A DNA stretch of 45,387 nt from Armatimonadota bacterium (lineage in GTDB: Bacteria; Armatimonadota; Armatimonadia; Armatimonadales; Armatimonadaceae), in contig JAPLCP010000151.1 in the NCBI GenBank assembly GCA_026392155.1, positions 1 through 45,387 on the forward strand, written 5' to 3'. Each line of letters opens with the position of its first letter. The first letter of the stretch is position 1. The notes below the pieces were generated by a model. That model worked only from the letters and a program-made list of their open reading frames with translations, ran no database searches and was not told the DNA's origin. Positions 44,885-45,387 of this stretch are shown here, piece after piece. Made by a program: the position numbers and the translations under genes.

Positions 44885-44931
44885 AGTCCGCCTCCGCGGA
44901 CTGTAGATTCAGCAGTCGGCGAAGGCCGACT
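44885..44931. terminator. Pair of related small hairpins downstream of the pterin dehydratase gene
   Basis: AGTCCGC-CTCC-GCGGACT (44885-44902) and AGTCGGC-GAAG-GCCGACT (44914-44931) are two perfect 7-bp stems with 4-nt loops, 11 nt apart. They share the frame AGTC-S-GC. No strong T-run follows on the minus strand, so termination after phhB is possible but unproven; a short repeat unit is the alternative. Confidence 0.45.
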
Positions 44932-44951
44932 TGTTTTGTATAGCCGGGATT

Positions 44952-45245
44952 TCAATCCACGGTGACCAAGGTATCGGCCTGCGCGGCCAGCGCAAAGTCT
45001 TTCTCCGTCAGCCCGCCCGAGTCGTGGGTCGTGAGTGCGAGCGTCACTTTGTTGTAGCGAATGTCCATGTCCGGGTGATGATCCGCCGCCTCAGCCGCGT
45101 CGGCCACGGCATTGACAAAGCGCATCGCCGCCACAAAGTCGGCAAAGACAAACGTGCGGGAGATCATCCCATCTTTCAGGCTCCAGCCCGCACGGAGTGC
45201 CAGCGCCGCTTGCACGGCGGCATCGGTTAGTTTTGGGTCTCGCAT
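44952..45245 (-). CDS. phhB: Pterin-4a-carbinolamine dehydratase
   Basis: This 97-residue protein is the full length of the family. It dehydrates 4a-hydroxytetrahydrobiopterin during aromatic amino acid hydroxylation; some bacterial members serve other pterin roles such as molybdopterin chemistry. The conserved block FVAAMRFVNAVADAAEAADHHPDMDIRYNKVTLALTTHDSGGLTEKDFALA (about residues 37-87) contains the catalytic HHP and the Thr-His-Asp and GLT-D motifs. The ATG lies 2 bp after the stop of the oxidoreductase gene, so the two are co-transcribed. No aromatic hydroxylase is in the window. Confidence 0.93.
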   Translation of the reverse strand: MRDPKLTDAAVQAALALRAGWSLKDGMISRTFVFADFVAAMRFVNAVADAAEAADHHPDMDIRYNKVTLALTTHDSGGLTEKDFALAAQADTLVTVD

Positions 45246-45247
45246 CG

Positions 45248-45387
45248 CTATCTTCGCACCACCCGCTCCGGCTGGTTGCTGACGACACTTTTATACGCCG
45301 CTTCGACCACTTCCACGGCGCGGAGGCCGTCGATGCCCGACGCGAGCATTTTGTGCGACGCTTCATCGCCGAGGCAGGCTTTGACAA
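45248..45387 (-). CDS. Gfo/Idh/MocA family oxidoreductase, C-terminal end (partial)
   Basis: The window ends inside this minus-strand gene. The visible tail, VKACLGDEASHKMLASGIDGLRAVEVVEAAYKSVVSNQPERVVRR, matches the closing helix of Gfo/Idh/MocA dehydrogenases (G-DGLRAVEVVEAAY-S). These NAD(P)-dependent enzymes mostly act on sugars or inositols. The substrate cannot be assigned from this fragment. Confidence 0.75.
   Translation of the reverse strand, partial: VKACLGDEASHKMLASGIDGLRAVEVVEAAYKSVVSNQPERVVRR

Overview
The window reads as chromosomal DNA of a GC-rich, diderm, environmental bacterium, most likely a member of Armatimonadota. This is inferred from two H-X9-DG type pseudopilins (prepilin leader ending [22 protein letters not shown], then CLSN(T/L)KQ and a Q-DYDET motif), a DUF5916 outer-membrane barrel protein, a CRTAC1/UnbV lipoprotein and PQQ-propeller proteins, together with compact operons using ATGA overlaps. 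No rRNA, tRNA or CRISPR array was seen.

Layout. 1-5.9 kb (mostly minus strand): end of an aldo/keto reductase, a Uma2-type protein, and an ABC-2 exporter (ATPase plus two permeases) whose second permease is separated from the other two genes by a TetR regulator, a DUF418 membrane protein and a short histone-deacetylase-fold protein. 6-9 kb: PfkB (adenosine-kinase-like) and galactokinase genes overlapping by 11 bp. 9-12.9 kb: MacA-like adaptor, MacB-like permease without an ATPase domain, and a secreted Gly-rich protein. 13-16.6 kb: a sulfonate/nitrate-type ABC importer (lipoprotein, permease, ATPase) with a YezD gene and a pseudopilin gene inside the operon. 16.6-20.2 kb: glycosyltransferase, a BMP/nucleoside-type ABC ATPase split by a repeat, and its permease. 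20.2-28.5 kb: PQQ-propeller protein, DprA, DUF5916 protein, MscL, and a nucleotidyltransferase-phosphomannomutase fusion. 28.7-35.7 kb: LuxR-type regulator, a degraded IS605-type element with a TnpB lacking its last catalytic block, and a run pseudopilin - TPR - Gly/Tyr-rich anchor - CRTAC1 (the last frameshifted). 35.7-39.4 kb: LacI regulator with an operator in its promoter spacer, SGNH hydrolase, dihydrolipoyl dehydrogenase. 39.5-44 kb: an accessory island with a two-gene McrBC-like restriction module (DUF3578-AAA+ plus DUF2357/PD-(D/E)XK nuclease) and an SRPBCC gene. 44-45.4 kb: degenerate E2-like acyltransferase, pterin dehydratase, and the end of a Gfo/Idh/MocA oxidoreductase.

The most unusual signal is a pair of dispersed palindromic repeat families. 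Family 1 has a CCCTCCTCCC...GGGAGGAGGG stem; family 2 has CCCCCGTC..GACGGGGG stems joined by ACAATAAGGAA. Family 2 copies lie in inverted orientation exactly at the two edges of the McrBC-like island, between lpd and the E2-like gene. Family 1 copies lie inside reading frames: twice in the McrB-like AAA+ gene without breaking it, and once in the linker of the BMP-type ATPase, where the frame is lost. A second genome-level pattern is a -10-like TANAAT box only 6-9 nt upstream of several start codons that lack a Shine-Dalgarno sequence, which suggests leaderless transcription.
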